Assembly (NCBI RefSeq): GCF_021378075.1
Contig: NZ_JAJUOS010000016.1
Span: 1 to 59,965 of the forward strand
Direction: 5' to 3'
Source: Rhodobacter flavimaris
Lineage (GTDB): Bacteria > Pseudomonadota > Alphaproteobacteria > Rhodobacterales > Rhodobacteraceae
Length of the DNA: 59,965 nt
Position numbers and translations under genes: made by a program. Each line of letters starts with the position of its first letter. Position 1 is the first letter of the stretch. Below the pieces are notes generated by a model. It did not search any database and had not been told where the DNA came from. It worked only from the letters and a program-made list of their open reading frames with translations. Shown here in pieces: positions 45,537 to 54,983 of the stretch.

Positions 45537-45801
45537 TGCGGCCACACCCGACTCCCCCGGAAACCCCTTCACTCAGGTCCCGATCGAGATCACGATCTCG
45601 GTCGGTCGCGCCCGGCCGCTGATCCGCGACCTTCTGCGGATGAAGCGGGAAACGGTGCTGCCGCTCGACCGCCGCGTCGAAGACCCGGTCGAGCTGTTTG
45701 TGGGCGACAAGCTGATCGCACGGGGCGAGTTGACAGAGGCTGAGGGCGGTCAGCTTGCCGTGCGCCTGACCGAGGTCATCGACCTGCAAAACGGGCTCTG
45801 A
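45529..45801 (+). CDS. fliN: Flagellar switch protein FliN
   Basis: A 90-residue SpoA/FliN-domain protein: VPIEITISVGRARPLIRDLL, VLPLDRRVEDPVELFVGDKL and VRLTEVIDLQNG cover the whole domain. It forms the C-ring of the rotor/switch. ATG at 45529 follows GAGGA by eight bases; a further in-frame ATG at 45514 exists. Confidence 0.9.
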   Translation: MDNAATPDSPGNPFTQVPIEITISVGRARPLIRDLLRMKRETVLPLDRRVEDPVELFVGDKLIARGELTEAEGGQLAVRLTEVIDLQNGL

Positions 45802-45803
45802 CC

Positions 45804-46514
45804 ATGCGGTGGATGCTGCTTCTACTGGTGCTGGCATCCCCCGCCTCGGCGCAGGAAGTCAGCCTGTCGCTTGGCGGCGAGAGCCTCGCGCAACGCTCGA
45901 TCCTGTTGATCTCGGCGATCACGCTGCTTAGCCTCGCGCCGGGGCTGGCGATCATGGTGACCTGCTTTCCCTTCATCGTGACGGTCCTGTCGATCCTGCG
46001 GCAGGCGATGGGATTGCAGCAATCGCCGCCCAACATGCTGATCGTCAGTCTCGCACTGTTCCTGACCTGGTTCATCATGGAGCCTGTCTTCATGGAAAGC
46101 TGGCGCCAGGGGGTCGAGCCACTGATCGCGGGCACGCTGGAGCTTGGCCCGGCGCTTGAACGCGGGATCGCGCCGTTTCGCGGATTCATGGCGCATCGCA
46201 CCGACCTCGAGACGCTCGGCTCGCTGGCGCAACTGCGCGAGGGCGCGCCTTTTGAGGGCGAGGCGCAGGCCGCACCGCTGTCGATGCTGGTCCCGGCCTT
46301 CATGCTGTCGGAAATCACCCGCGCCTTTGAGATCGGCTTTCTGGTCTTCCTGCCCTTCCTGATCATCGACCTCGTGGTTTCGGCGATCCTGATGTCGATG
46401 GGCATGATGATGGTGCCGCCCGCTGTCGTGGCGCTACCCTTCAAACTGGCCTTCTTCGTCGTCGCGAACGGCTGGGTGCTGATCTCGGATGCGCTGGTGC
46501 GCAGCTATTTTTGA
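45804..46514 (+). CDS. fliP: Flagellar type III export protein FliP
   Basis: A 236-residue inner-membrane export-gate protein. It has a cleavable signal peptide (WMLLLLVLASPASAQ), helices in ILLISAITLLSLAPGLAIMV, then FPFIVTVLSILRQAMGLQQS and the conserved C-terminal PAFMLSEITRAFEIGFLVFL. Full length. Starts two bases after fliN and ends four bases before the convergent nasA end. Confidence 0.95.
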   Translation: MRWMLLLLVLASPASAQEVSLSLGGESLAQRSILLISAITLLSLAPGLAIMVTCFPFIVTVLSILRQAMGLQQSPPNMLIVSLALFLTWFIMEPVFMESWRQGVEPLIAGTLELGPALERGIAPFRGFMAHRTDLETLGSLAQLREGAPFEGEAQAAPLSMLVPAFMLSEITRAFEIGFLVFLPFLIIDLVVSAILMSMGMMMVPPAVVALPFKLAFFVVANGWVLISDALVRSYF

Positions 46515-46518
46515 CGCC

Positions 46519-49188
46519 TTACTCCGCCGCTTCGGGCAAGCGAAAGCGCGTGATCAGGGCCGCCAGCTCGGGGCGGCACGATCCGCAGGAGGTGCCCGCG
46601 CCAAGCGCCTCGCCCAATGCCTGAACGGTCAGCGCGCGGCCTGTCTCGATCGCTTCGCGGATCTGGTTCAGCCCCACGTTCAGGCAGGCGCAGACCGTCG
46701 GCCCCGGATCGGGCGCATCGGCACCTGGGCGGCCAGCGAGAACGGAGGCCGCGTTCTCGGTCCCCACCCGCGCGACGATATGGGTGCGCGCCAGCGCGAT
46801 CGGTTCGCGGCCTACAAACAGCGCGGCCAGCAGGCGGCCGTCTTCGTGGAAGGCGATCCGCGCCCCGCCCCGCGCGGGGTCAAGCACCGTCGCGACCTCG
46901 GCCTGCGGCAGGTTGAACAGGGCGCGCGCATAGGCCACCCAATCCTCGGGCGCCTCGGTCCCGGCAAGCTCCATCCGCCAGCCGCTTGAAGACCGCAGCC
47001 GAGTCCAATAGGGCGCGTCGGGCGCGGGCTCATCCTGACCGCTGACGGCAAAGCCATACCAGCTGGCGGCAAACCGCTTCAGCGCAACGACCGAGGCCTT
47101 GCTTTCGGGCTGGCCCGAGACCGGGTCGGTCACTGCCTTGACCAGCGCGTCGATCCGCGCGGCCGAGGCGGTCTCGGCCGTCCAGTGCATGGGTGCGAAA
47201 ACCTCGCCGGGGCGAACCGCGTCGGACAGCAGCACGCGCAGCACCGCGCGTCCCTCGGGCGAGGTCACCTCGACAAGATCCGCCGGGCCAAGCCCGAGCG
47301 CGTCGGCGTCAAGCGGGTGGATCTCAAGATAGGGTTCGCCAAGATGCTGGTTCAAACGCGCGGATTTGGACGTGCGCGTCATCGTGTGCCACTGGTCCCG
47401 CGTGCGGCCGGTATTCAGACGATAAGGGTAGTCCGCCGATGGCGCGCTTTGCGGCGCACGCGGAACGATGGGCAGCATCCGCGCCTTGCCATCGGGGGTG
47501 TGGAACTGCCCGTCCGCGAAGAACCGGCCGCCCTTCTTTGCAGGCCCCAGCGGCCAGGTGAATGGAGCAAGCCCCGCGTATTCCGACGGGGTGATCGCAG
47601 CGTGATCCGAGATATCGAAATCCACGCCCTGCGCACCGGCGACGCCCGAAAGCGCCGCATATTCGGCGAAGACTTCAGAGGTCAGAGTCCAGCTGAATTC
47701 CGCGTCCCAGCCCATGCGGCACGCCACATCTGCCAGGGTGCGCCAGTCGTGCCGCGCCTGCCCCGGCGCCGGAAGCACGCGGCGCTGGCGGCTGATCGTG
47801 CGATCCGAATTGGTGACGGTCCCTTCCTTCTCGGCCCAAGCGGTGGCGGGCAGCAGGACATGCGCCAGCTTCGCGGTATCCGTCCGGTCGGTCACATCGC
47901 TGACCACGACGAAATCGCAGCCCTCAAGCGCAGCGCGCACCGCATCGGCATCGGGCATCGACACGACCGGGTTGGTGTGAATGATCCAGATCGCCTTGAT
48001 CTTGCCCTCAGCCACGGCGCGGAACATGTCCACCGCCTTTAGGCCCGGCTTGTCGGCGATGGTCGGCGCCTGCCAGAAGCCCTGCACCGCAGCGCGATGG
48101 GCGGGGTTCTCGATATCCATGTGACAGGCGAGCATATTGGCCAGCCCGCCAACCTCGCGCCCGCCCATGGCGTTGGGCTGACCGGTCACCGAGAACGGCC
48201 CCATCCCTGGCTTGCCGATGCGGCCGGTCGCCAGATGGCAGTTGAGGATCGCATTGACCTTGTCGCTTCCCGAGGAGCTTTGGTTGATCCCTTGGCTATA
48301 GACGGTGACGACCTTTTCGGTGCCGATCCACAGATCGCAGAAGGCCGCGATCTGTTCATCGCTCAGCCCGCTCAGCGCGGGGTCCGAGGCCCGCGCGGCC
48401 GCCAGCGCCTCATCGAAGCCGTTCACGTGATTCAGATAGGCGCGGTCCACGGCACCGCGCGTTTCGATCTCGGCCAGTAGCGCGTTGAACAGCGCCGCAT
48501 CCCCGCCCGAGGCGATGGGCAAGTGCAGATCGGCAATGTCGCAGGTCGCGGTGCGGCGCGGATCGATGACGACGAATTTCATCTCGGGGCGGGCGGTCTT
48601 GGCCGCGACCAGCCGCTGGTAAAGCACCGGGTGGCACCAAGCGAGGTTCGAACCCGTCAGCACCACAAGGTCGGCCTCTTCCAGATCCTCATAGAGGCCC
48701 GGCACGGTATCGGTGCCGAAGGCACGGCGATGCCCCGCGACGGACGACGCCATGCAAAGCCTTGAATTCGTGTCGATATTCGCAGACCCGATGAAGCCTT
48801 TCATCAGCTTGTTGGCGACGTAGTAATCCTCGGTCAGCAATTGGCCCGAGACGTAGAAGGCCACCGCGTCTGGCCCGTGATCTGCGATAACCTCGCTGAA
48901 ACGCTCGGCCACAAGATCCAGCGCCTCGTCCCATTCCGCCTCGCGCCCGTCGATCCGGGGCGCCAGCAGGCGATCATCGAGCGAGATCGTCTCGGCCAGT
49001 GCGGTCCCTTTCGAGCACAGGCGCCCGAAATTCGCCGGATGCTCGGGGTCGCCCTTGACCACGACCGTCCCGCTTGCGTCCCGCCCGATCAGCACGCCGC
49101 AGCCAACCCCGCAATAGGGGCAGGTCGAGCGCGTCATCGACGCGGCATCCATTCGGGCAGGGCGAACGCGGGCGGGGCGAATATTCAT
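46519..49188 (-). CDS. nasA: Assimilatory nitrate reductase catalytic subunit
   Basis: An 889-residue molybdopterin oxidoreductase that reduces nitrate to nitrite. The [4Fe-4S] ligands are Cys23, Cys26, Cys30 and Cys58 (CPYCGVGCGV and GRLCSKG). Molybdopterin-domain blocks include YVSGQLLTEDYYVANKL and FVVIDPRRTATCDIADLHLP. The C-terminus adds a BFD-like [2Fe-2S] domain (VCACLNVGLNQIREAIETG, SCGSCRPEL), as in NasA of enteric bacteria. ATG at 49188 overlaps the FAD-reductase stop by four bases. It is the last gene of the nas operon. Confidence 0.95.
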   Translation of the reverse strand: MNIRPARVRPARMDAASMTRSTCPYCGVGCGVLIGRDASGTVVVKGDPEHPANFGRLCSKGTALAETISLDDRLLAPRIDGREAEWDEALDLVAERFSEVIADHGPDAVAFYVSGQLLTEDYYVANKLMKGFIGSANIDTNSRLCMASSVAGHRRAFGTDTVPGLYEDLEEADLVVLTGSNLAWCHPVLYQRLVAAKTARPEMKFVVIDPRRTATCDIADLHLPIASGGDAALFNALLAEIETRGAVDRAYLNHVNGFDEALAAARASDPALSGLSDEQIAAFCDLWIGTEKVVTVYSQGINQSSSGSDKVNAILNCHLATGRIGKPGMGPFSVTGQPNAMGGREVGGLANMLACHMDIENPAHRAAVQGFWQAPTIADKPGLKAVDMFRAVAEGKIKAIWIIHTNPVVSMPDADAVRAALEGCDFVVVSDVTDRTDTAKLAHVLLPATAWAEKEGTVTNSDRTISRQRRVLPAPGQARHDWRTLADVACRMGWDAEFSWTLTSEVFAEYAALSGVAGAQGVDFDISDHAAITPSEYAGLAPFTWPLGPAKKGGRFFADGQFHTPDGKARMLPIVPRAPQSAPSADYPYRLNTGRTRDQWHTMTRTSKSARLNQHLGEPYLEIHPLDADALGLGPADLVEVTSPEGRAVLRVLLSDAVRPGEVFAPMHWTAETASAARIDALVKAVTDPVSGQPESKASVVALKRFAASWYGFAVSGQDEPAPDAPYWTRLRSSSGWRMELAGTEAPEDWVAYARALFNLPQAEVATVLDPARGGARIAFHEDGRLLAALFVGREPIALARTHIVARVGTENAASVLAGRPGADAPDPGPTVCACLNVGLNQIREAIETGRALTVQALGEALGAGTSCGSCRPELAALITRFRLPEAAE

Positions 49189-50525
49189 CTTTGGGCACTC
49201 CGAAGGAACGCTTGGGCAAAGCCGCCGGGCGCGGCTGTGGCGATCTGTGTCTGGGGAAGGCCGTCGCCGCCCACCGCGCTACGCGGCAAGGCTGCAACGG
49301 CCACCCGAGGGTCCGCTGTATCGCCACCCTGAAAACCGGGGCCGAAGATCAGCGTGTCGCGCATGGCCGAGATATCCGCGCGCTCCTTGATCAGGCTGAA
49401 GAACCAGTTGCTGTCGATGGTGTCGCCATACATCACCGCGCCGATCAGGCGCTCACCCTCAAGGATCAGCCGCTTGTAGATGCCGTGGCCCGGATCGCGG
49501 AAGACGATGTCCTCGCGCCCCGGCCCTTCGGCAAAATCGCCCGCCGAGAAGAGGTCGCAGCCGGTGACCTTGAGCTTGGTCGAAACCTCGCGCGTGACAT
49601 AGGCGGCCGCCTCGCCGCGCAGGGTCGCGGCCAGCACCTTGGCCTGATCGTAAAGCGGAGCGACGAGGCCGAAGATGTGGCCGTCATGCTCGATACATTC
49701 CCCAAGCGCGAGGATATCCGGGTCGCAGGTGACAAGCGCATCGTCCACCTGGATACCGCGCCCGCAGGCAAGCCCCGCTTGTTGCGCCAGTGCGATATTG
49801 GGGCGAATGCCCACCGCCATCACAAGGATCTCGCAGGGCAGCTCGCGCCCGTCGCGCAGCTTCAGCGCGCGCACATGGCCGTCTTCACCCAGGATGGCCT
49901 CGGATTGCGCCTCGCACAGAACCTCGATGCCGCGATCCTCCAGCGCGTGGCGCAGCAGGGCACCCGCGGCGGGGTCAAGCTGACGTTCCATCAGGTGACC
50001 CATAATATGCACCACGGTCACATCCATGCCGCGCATCTTCAGGCCGGCTGCCGCCTCAAGTCCCAGAAGACCGCCGCCGATCACCACGGCCTTGCCGCCG
50101 CGCGCAGCCGCGCCGATCATCGCATTGGTGTCTTCGAGGTCGCGATAGGCGATCACGCCTTTCAGATCGTGCCCCGGCATCGGGATGATGAACGGGGTCG
50201 AGCCCGTGGCGATCACCAGCTTGTCGTAGGAAACCGGCCCGTTTTCGCCCATCACCACCTTGGCGGCGCGGTCGATCGCGGTGACCTTCTCGCCGAAGCG
50301 ACAGGTCACGCCCTGCGCTTCATACCAGGCGTCATCATGGGTGACGATTTCTTCGTAGGTCTTCTCGCCCGCAAGCACGGGCGAGAGCATGATGCGGTTG
50401 TAATTGCCGCGCGGCTCGGCGTTGAACAGCGTGACCTCATAGGCGCCCGGGGCTTCGTCGAACAGATGTTCGAGCATCCGCCCCGAGGCCATTCCGGCTC
50501 CGATGACGACAAGCCTCTGCGCCAT
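49185..50525 (-). CDS. nasB: FAD-dependent NAD(P)H reductase for nitrate reductase (NirB N-terminal-like)
   Basis: A 446-residue pyridine-nucleotide-disulphide oxidoreductase like the first third of NirB: AQRLVVIGAGMASGRMLEHL (FAD GxGxxxGR), AVVIGGGLLGLEAAAGLK (NAD), and GRGIQVDDALVTCDPDILAL. It stops just where NirB would enter its BFD Fe-S domain (after DPRVAVAALP) and goes on in a short Ala/Gln-rich tail without cysteines. It probably gives NADH electrons to NasA. ATG 50525 is used; a GTG at 50528 is an alternative. Confidence 0.82.
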   Translation of the reverse strand: MAQRLVVIGAGMASGRMLEHLFDEAPGAYEVTLFNAEPRGNYNRIMLSPVLAGEKTYEEIVTHDDAWYEAQGVTCRFGEKVTAIDRAAKVVMGENGPVSYDKLVIATGSTPFIIPMPGHDLKGVIAYRDLEDTNAMIGAAARGGKAVVIGGGLLGLEAAAGLKMRGMDVTVVHIMGHLMERQLDPAAGALLRHALEDRGIEVLCEAQSEAILGEDGHVRALKLRDGRELPCEILVMAVGIRPNIALAQQAGLACGRGIQVDDALVTCDPDILALGECIEHDGHIFGLVAPLYDQAKVLAATLRGEAAAYVTREVSTKLKVTGCDLFSAGDFAEGPGREDIVFRDPGHGIYKRLILEGERLIGAVMYGDTIDSNWFFSLIKERADISAMRDTLIFGPGFQGGDTADPRVAVAALPRSAVGGDGLPQTQIATAAPGGFAQAFLRSAQR

Positions 50526-52192
50526 CACGCGGCATCCTTCTTATGCGCGCCGTGTTCGTATTCTTCGAGGAAATCGAGCACTTCCTGGCGGTAGTGGTAG
50601 TAATCCGGGTGATCGAGCAGCGCCTTGCGGGTGCGCGGGCGCGGCAGGTTGACCTCGGTGATCTTGCCGATGGTGGCGCGGGGGCCGTTGGTCATCATCA
50701 CCACGCGGTCGGCCAGCAGGATCGCCTCGTCCACGTCATGGGTAACGCAGACGGCGGTGACGTTGGTGCGCGACCACACTTCCATCAGCACTTCCTGCAA
50801 TTCCCAACGCGTCAGGCTGTCGAGCATCCCGAAGGGCTCATCAAGCAGCAGAAGTTTGGGCGAGAGTGCGAAGGCGCGGGCGATGCCGACGCGCTGGCGC
50901 ATCCCGTTCGACATATCCGAGGCGGGCTTGTCCATGCTGTCGCCCAGACCGACGCGCTCGAGATAGTATTCGACAACCTCCTGACGCTCGGCCTGACTGG
51001 CCTTGGGATAGACCTTGTCCACACCGATCGCCACGTTCTCCTTGGCGGTCAGCCAGGGGAAGAGGTTGGGCGACTGGAACACAACGGCACGCTCGGGGTC
51101 GGCCCCCTCGACGTGGATACCGTCAAGCTTGATCGCGCCTTTCGAGATCGAGTTGAGGCCCGCCGTCATCGTCAGCACGGTGGATTTGCCGCAGCCCGAG
51201 TGACCGATCAGGCTGATGAACTCGCCCTTCTTGACGGTCAGGTTGAAGTCCTCGACCACGGTCAGCGGGCCTTTCGGCGTCGCGTAGATCTTGTGCAGCT
51301 GCGAGTATTGCAGGTAGCGCTCTTCGGCAAAGCTTTGCGCGGCCGAGGCCTCCTCATAGGCCTTGGGCACCATCGCATGGCGCGGCGTGACGTTCGGCAG
51401 GCGGCGGGTTTCCTCGGTCTTGCCCTGGATGCCCACGTCCATCAGGTAGCTGGTGACGGCGGCGCGCAGATGCATGAAGGTCGGGTCTTCGTTCATCGCC
51501 GAGCGGTCGCGCGGACGCGGCAGATCGACCTTGAACACCTCGCCCAGGGTGCCATCGGGGTTGAGGCAGACGATGCGGTCGGCCAGAACCAGCGCCTCGT
51601 CCACGTCGTTGGTGATCAGGATCGCGGTGCGGCGGTCGGCTTCCCAGATCTGCTCGATCTCGGCGGCGACATTGGCGCGGGTCAGTGCGTCGAGCGCCGA
51701 GAGCGGCTCGTCCATCAGGAGAACCTCGGGCTGCATCGCCAGCGCACGGGCCACGGCGACCCGCTGGCGCATCCCGCCCGACAGTTCCGCCGGGCGGCGA
51801 TCGACGGCGTGGCTCAGCCCCACCATCTTGATGCAGTTCGCCACGATCACGGCGCGCTCTTCCTTGGTCTTCTTGCCATGCACCGCCTCGACGGCCAGCG
51901 CGATGTTCCCTTCAACCGTCAGCCAGGGCATCAGCGCGTAGGACTGGAACACCAGCCCCCGCTCAGGGCCCGGGCCGGTGACCGGGGCGCCCTTGAAGAT
52001 GACTTCACCGCGGTTGGGCAGTTCCAGCCCGGCGATCAGGTTGATCAGCGTGGTCTTGCCGGTGCCCGAGAAGCCGAGCACCACCAGGAACTCACCCTCT
52101 TCGACGCTCAGCGAGATGTTCTTGAGAACATGGGTGGCGTTGTCGCCCTCGCCGTAGCTTTTCGAGACGTTCTTCAGTTCGAGGAAGGACAT
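50525..52192 (-). CDS. nrtCD: Double-ATPase subunit of the nitrate ABC transporter (NrtC/NrtD fused)
   Basis: A 555-residue protein with two complete ABC ATPase modules. The first (about 5-260) has Walker A LGFSGTGKTT and signature LSGGMRQRV; the second (about 290-540) has GHSGCGKST and MSNGMRQRV, with D-loops MDEPLSALDAL and LDEPFGMLDSL. Both are of the nitrate/taurine type. The modules are joined by a basic linker. It powers uptake with NrtA and NrtB. The symbol is descriptive; cyanobacteria use separate NrtC and NrtD. Confidence 0.9.
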   Translation of the reverse strand: MSFLELKNVSKSYGEGDNATHVLKNISLSVEEGEFLVVLGFSGTGKTTLINLIAGLELPNRGEVIFKGAPVTGPGPERGLVFQSYALMPWLTVEGNIALAVEAVHGKKTKEERAVIVANCIKMVGLSHAVDRRPAELSGGMRQRVAVARALAMQPEVLLMDEPLSALDALTRANVAAEIEQIWEADRRTAILITNDVDEALVLADRIVCLNPDGTLGEVFKVDLPRPRDRSAMNEDPTFMHLRAAVTSYLMDVGIQGKTEETRRLPNVTPRHAMVPKAYEEASAAQSFAEERYLQYSQLHKIYATPKGPLTVVEDFNLTVKKGEFISLIGHSGCGKSTVLTMTAGLNSISKGAIKLDGIHVEGADPERAVVFQSPNLFPWLTAKENVAIGVDKVYPKASQAERQEVVEYYLERVGLGDSMDKPASDMSNGMRQRVGIARAFALSPKLLLLDEPFGMLDSLTRWELQEVLMEVWSRTNVTAVCVTHDVDEAILLADRVVMMTNGPRATIGKITEVNLPRPRTRKALLDHPDYYHYRQEVLDFLEEYEHGAHKKDAA

Positions 52193-52201
52193 GGCGCCAC
52201 C

Positions 52202-53293
52202 TCAGCGGTTGTTCGTGAAGGTGAAGAGCGACTGCAGCGCATACATCACGCGGTCGAGCAGGAAGCCGATGATGCCGATGGTGAACACAGCAACCATGAT
52301 CCGCGCCAGCGACTGCGAGGAGCCGTTCTGGAATTCGTCCCAGACGAATTTGCCAAGGCCCGGGTTCTGCGCCAGCATCTCGGCGGCGATCAGCACCATC
52401 CAACCCACGCCCAGCGACAGACGCAGACCGGTGAAGATCAGCGGCAGGGCCGAGGGCAGCACGAGGCGGGTGATCTTCTTCCAGGCGCTGAGCTTGAGCA
52501 CCTTCGAGACGTTCACCAGATCCTTGTCGATCGAGGCCACACCCAGAGAGGTGTTGATCAGCGTCGGCCAGAGCGAGCAGAGCGTCACGGTAACGGCCGA
52601 GATGATGAAGCTTTTCGAGAAGGCGCCATCACCGCCGACATAGACCGCCGAGACGACCATGGTCACGATCGGCAGCCACGCCAGCGGCGAGACCGGCTTG
52701 AACACCTGCACCAGCGGGTTGATCGCGGCATTGGCGGTGGGCGAAAGACCCGCGACGATCCCCAGCGGAACGGCCACGGCGGTGCCGATCAGGAAGCCGA
52801 AGAACACCGTCTGGATCGAGGTCCAGATCTGCTGGTAATAGGTGGGCTTGCCGGTATAGGCGCGCACCTTGACCTTGTCGGCCTTGCCATCGGCCACCAG
52901 TTGGGCGTTGCGTTCGTCCTGACGGGCGTAGAAATCTGCCTCTTTTTGTTTTTCTGCTATGGCATCCTGATGCAGGACGCCGACCTGCTCCCAGACCTGC
53001 AAGGGGCCGGGAATGGCGCCCAACGAGGTCTGCACCATCGGCGCCAGCGCCGACCAGGCGGCAAGGAAGGCCACGATGGCCACGACCGGCACACCCAGAA
53101 GGCGCCAGACATCCTTGACTTGGTTGCGCGGGTTGTCGCCCGCGACCAGGCGCAGGATCGGGGTCAGCCAGGGCAGGCCCAGAACCTTGAACCAGCCGTC
53201 AAGCTTGGTGATCCGGGCAAACCGTTTGGCCCGGCGGACTTCGCGCGCTTTCTCTTCGGCGGCGTTGGTGGCAATGGGGTCAATGGCGGTCAT
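52202..53293 (-). CDS. nrtB: Nitrate ABC transporter permease
   Basis: A 363-residue BPD-type inner-membrane permease with about six helices. A hydrophilic N-terminal part (to about 110) precedes helix VWRLLGVPVVAIVAFLAAW, a charged insert (AIAEKQKEADFYARQDERNA) and the membrane domain (IWTSIQTVFFGFLIGTAVAV), with the EAA-like ATPase-contact loop and VGWMVLIAAEMLAQNPGLG. Of the in-frame ATGs, 53293 has AGGA at good distance. Adjacent ATPase and NrtA genes match. Confidence 0.92.
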   Translation of the reverse strand: MTAIDPIATNAAEEKAREVRRAKRFARITKLDGWFKVLGLPWLTPILRLVAGDNPRNQVKDVWRLLGVPVVAIVAFLAAWSALAPMVQTSLGAIPGPLQVWEQVGVLHQDAIAEKQKEADFYARQDERNAQLVADGKADKVKVRAYTGKPTYYQQIWTSIQTVFFGFLIGTAVAVPLGIVAGLSPTANAAINPLVQVFKPVSPLAWLPIVTMVVSAVYVGGDGAFSKSFIISAVTVTLCSLWPTLINTSLGVASIDKDLVNVSKVLKLSAWKKITRLVLPSALPLIFTGLRLSLGVGWMVLIAAEMLAQNPGLGKFVWDEFQNGSSQSLARIMVAVFTIGIIGFLLDRVMYALQSLFTFTNNR

Positions 53294-53353
53294 TTTCATG
53301 TCCTGACTGAGAGAAGTTCTGGGGAGGGGCGCCCCGGAGGGCACCCGCCTGAG

Positions 53354-54718
53354 TTAGTTGGAGACGACCTCGCCGCCTTCGACGGTCTCGGCGCCTTTCA
53401 GGCCGATCGTGAGGCTGTCGAGATAGGCATTGGGTGCTTTACCGTCATAGGCGACGCCGTCGATGATGTCGGCGGCCGGGGTCGGCTCGCGGTAGCCATC
53501 TTCATCGAAGTCGAACTGGTCGGCCGGAATGATGCCGTCATCGATCAGCGACTGCGCGGCTTCCTGGTAGATATCCGGGCGATAGACCTTCTTGGCGGCT
53601 TCGTCATACCACGCGTCGGGCTTGGCCTCGGCGATCTGGCCCCAGCGACGCATCTGGGTCAGATACCAGACCGCGTCCGAGTAATAGGGGAAGGTCGCGT
53701 TGTAGCGGAAGAACACGTTGAAATCCGGAACGTCTCGCTTGTCGCCCTTTTCATACTCGAAGGTGCCGGTCATCGAGTTCGCGATCACCTCGGCGTCGGC
53801 GCCGACATATTCGGGACGCGAGAGGATCTCGACCGCCTCGGTGCGGTTGGCGTTGCCGCCCGCATCCAGCCACTCGGCAGCACGGATCAGCGCGCGGGTC
53901 AGCGCCTTCACCGTCTCGGGGTTCTCGTCGTTGAACTTGGCGGTGATGCCGAAAACCTTCTCGGGGTTGTTTTTCCAGATCTCGTAGTCGGTCACGACCG
54001 GCACGCCGATGCCCTTGAACACGGCGGCCTGGTTCCACGGCTCGCCCACGCTATAGCCATAGATCGTGCCAGCCTCGAGCGTGGCGGGCATCTGCGGCGG
54101 CGGCGTGACGGACAGCAGGGCATGCGCGCCGATCTGGCCCGAGACATCCTCGGGGCTGTAAAGGCCGGGGTTGATGCCGCCCGCGGCCAGCCAGTAGCGC
54201 AGCTCGTAGTTATGGGTCGAGACCGGGAACACCATGCCCATGTTGAAGGGCTTGCCCTCGGCGCGGAACTTCTCGATCACCGGCTTGAGCGCGGCGGCCG
54301 AGATCGGGTGCACCGGCTTGCCGTCAGCGCCCATCTCGACATAGGGCTTCATCATCTCCCAGATCTCGTTCGAGACGGTGATGCCGTTGCCGTTGAGGTC
54401 CATCGAGAAGGGGGTGATCACGTCGCCCTGGGTGCCGTAGCCGATGGTCGCGGCGATCGGCTGGCCGGCCAGCATATGCGCGCCGTCAAGCTCGCCCGAG
54501 ATCACGCGGTCCAGCAGAACCTTCCAGTTCGACTGGGCCTCGAGGGTCACGTATAGGCCCTCATCCTCGAAGAAGCCCTTTTCCTTGGCGATCGCCAGCG
54601 GGGCCATATCGGTCAGCTTGATGAAGCCAAGCGTCAGTTCGTCCTTCTCGACATCGAAGGCCCATGCGGGCGTCGAGAGAAGGGTGGTGGTCAGCAAGAG
54701 CGAAGCAAAACGTTTCAT
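53354..54718 (-). CDS. nrtA: Nitrate-binding protein of the ABC transporter
   Basis: A 454-residue periplasmic protein. Signal peptide [20 protein letters not shown] is followed by [20 protein letters not shown], the NrtA/NasS-family core, with [20 protein letters not shown] and [17 protein letters not shown]. Nitrate uptake is inferred from the operon. ATG at 54718 is chosen because the signal peptide begins there; the open frame further upstream runs through the terminator hairpin of the leader and is not coding. Confidence 0.93.
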   Translation of the reverse strand: MKRFASLLLTTTLLSTPAWAFDVEKDELTLGFIKLTDMAPLAIAKEKGFFEDEGLYVTLEAQSNWKVLLDRVISGELDGAHMLAGQPIAATIGYGTQGDVITPFSMDLNGNGITVSNEIWEMMKPYVEMGADGKPVHPISAAALKPVIEKFRAEGKPFNMGMVFPVSTHNYELRYWLAAGGINPGLYSPEDVSGQIGAHALLSVTPPPQMPATLEAGTIYGYSVGEPWNQAAVFKGIGVPVVTDYEIWKNNPEKVFGITAKFNDENPETVKALTRALIRAAEWLDAGGNANRTEAVEILSRPEYVGADAEVIANSMTGTFEYEKGDKRDVPDFNVFFRYNATFPYYSDAVWYLTQMRRWGQIAEAKPDAWYDEAAKKVYRPDIYQEAAQSLIDDGIIPADQFDFDEDGYREPTPAADIIDGVAYDGKAPNAYLDSLTIGLKGAETVEGGEVVSN

Positions 54719-54753
54719 GTCATCCCTGTCGTGTTGTTTGCCCGTCGTGGGTG

Positions 54754-54819
54754 AAAAAGAAAAAAGCCGCTCAATCGGTCTTCTCGGGAGGAGAGGGGAA
54801 GACCTGATCGAACGGCTTT
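54754..54819 (-). terminator. Strong intrinsic terminator in the nrtA leader
   Basis: On the minus strand AAAGCCGTTCGATCAGGTCTTC pairs with GAAGACCGATTGAGCGGCTTT in a ~21-bp imperfect stem (bulge and G-U pairs) with loop CCCCTCTCCTCCC-like, followed by TTTTTTCTTTTTC. It lies 35 bases before the nrtA start, between nasS and nrtA. Its position and strength fit an attenuator controlled by NasT. Confidence 0.85.
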
Positions 54820-54826
54820 GTTCGGC

Positions 54827-54928
54827 ATCCCCGGCGTCGGGGATCTGTTCGCTTTGGGACATCGTTGCCCCGCTGCTTTGATCTAACTATCCGCCTGCCG
54901 CAGCGCAGCGTCAACGTCGGATCAAAGC
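54827..54928 (-). promoter_or_regulatory. nrtA leader hairpins, candidate NasT (ANTAR) antitermination target
   Basis: Directly upstream of the terminator the minus strand forms two structures: ATCCCC-GACGCC-GGGGAT (54844-54827) with a six-base loop, and a large stem GCTTTGATC (54928-54920) with GATCAAAGC (54883-54875) that encloses CTGC-GCTGCG-GCAG, again a six-base loop. Two adjacent hexaloop hairpins before a terminator are the known form of ANTAR RNA targets. The loops have G at positions 1 and 4, not the usual A1/G4, so the assignment needs a structure check. Confidence 0.5.
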
Positions 54929-54983
54929 CATGCTGCCTCGCAGCAAAACTTTCTCGACACACCGCACGAAACTGCTGAATTTT

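Noticed and set aside
50543..54556. A 1337-codon plus-strand frame antisense to the nrt genes
   Set aside because: Product is Arg/His/Gly-rich without domain motifs and is the shadow of high-GC codon bias; the minus strand encodes clear NrtA-B-CD.
54827..54844. A textbook ANTAR hexaloop with A1 and G4
   Set aside because: The hairpin has a six-base loop but it reads GACGCC on the minus strand, so the consensus is not met; retained only as a candidate.
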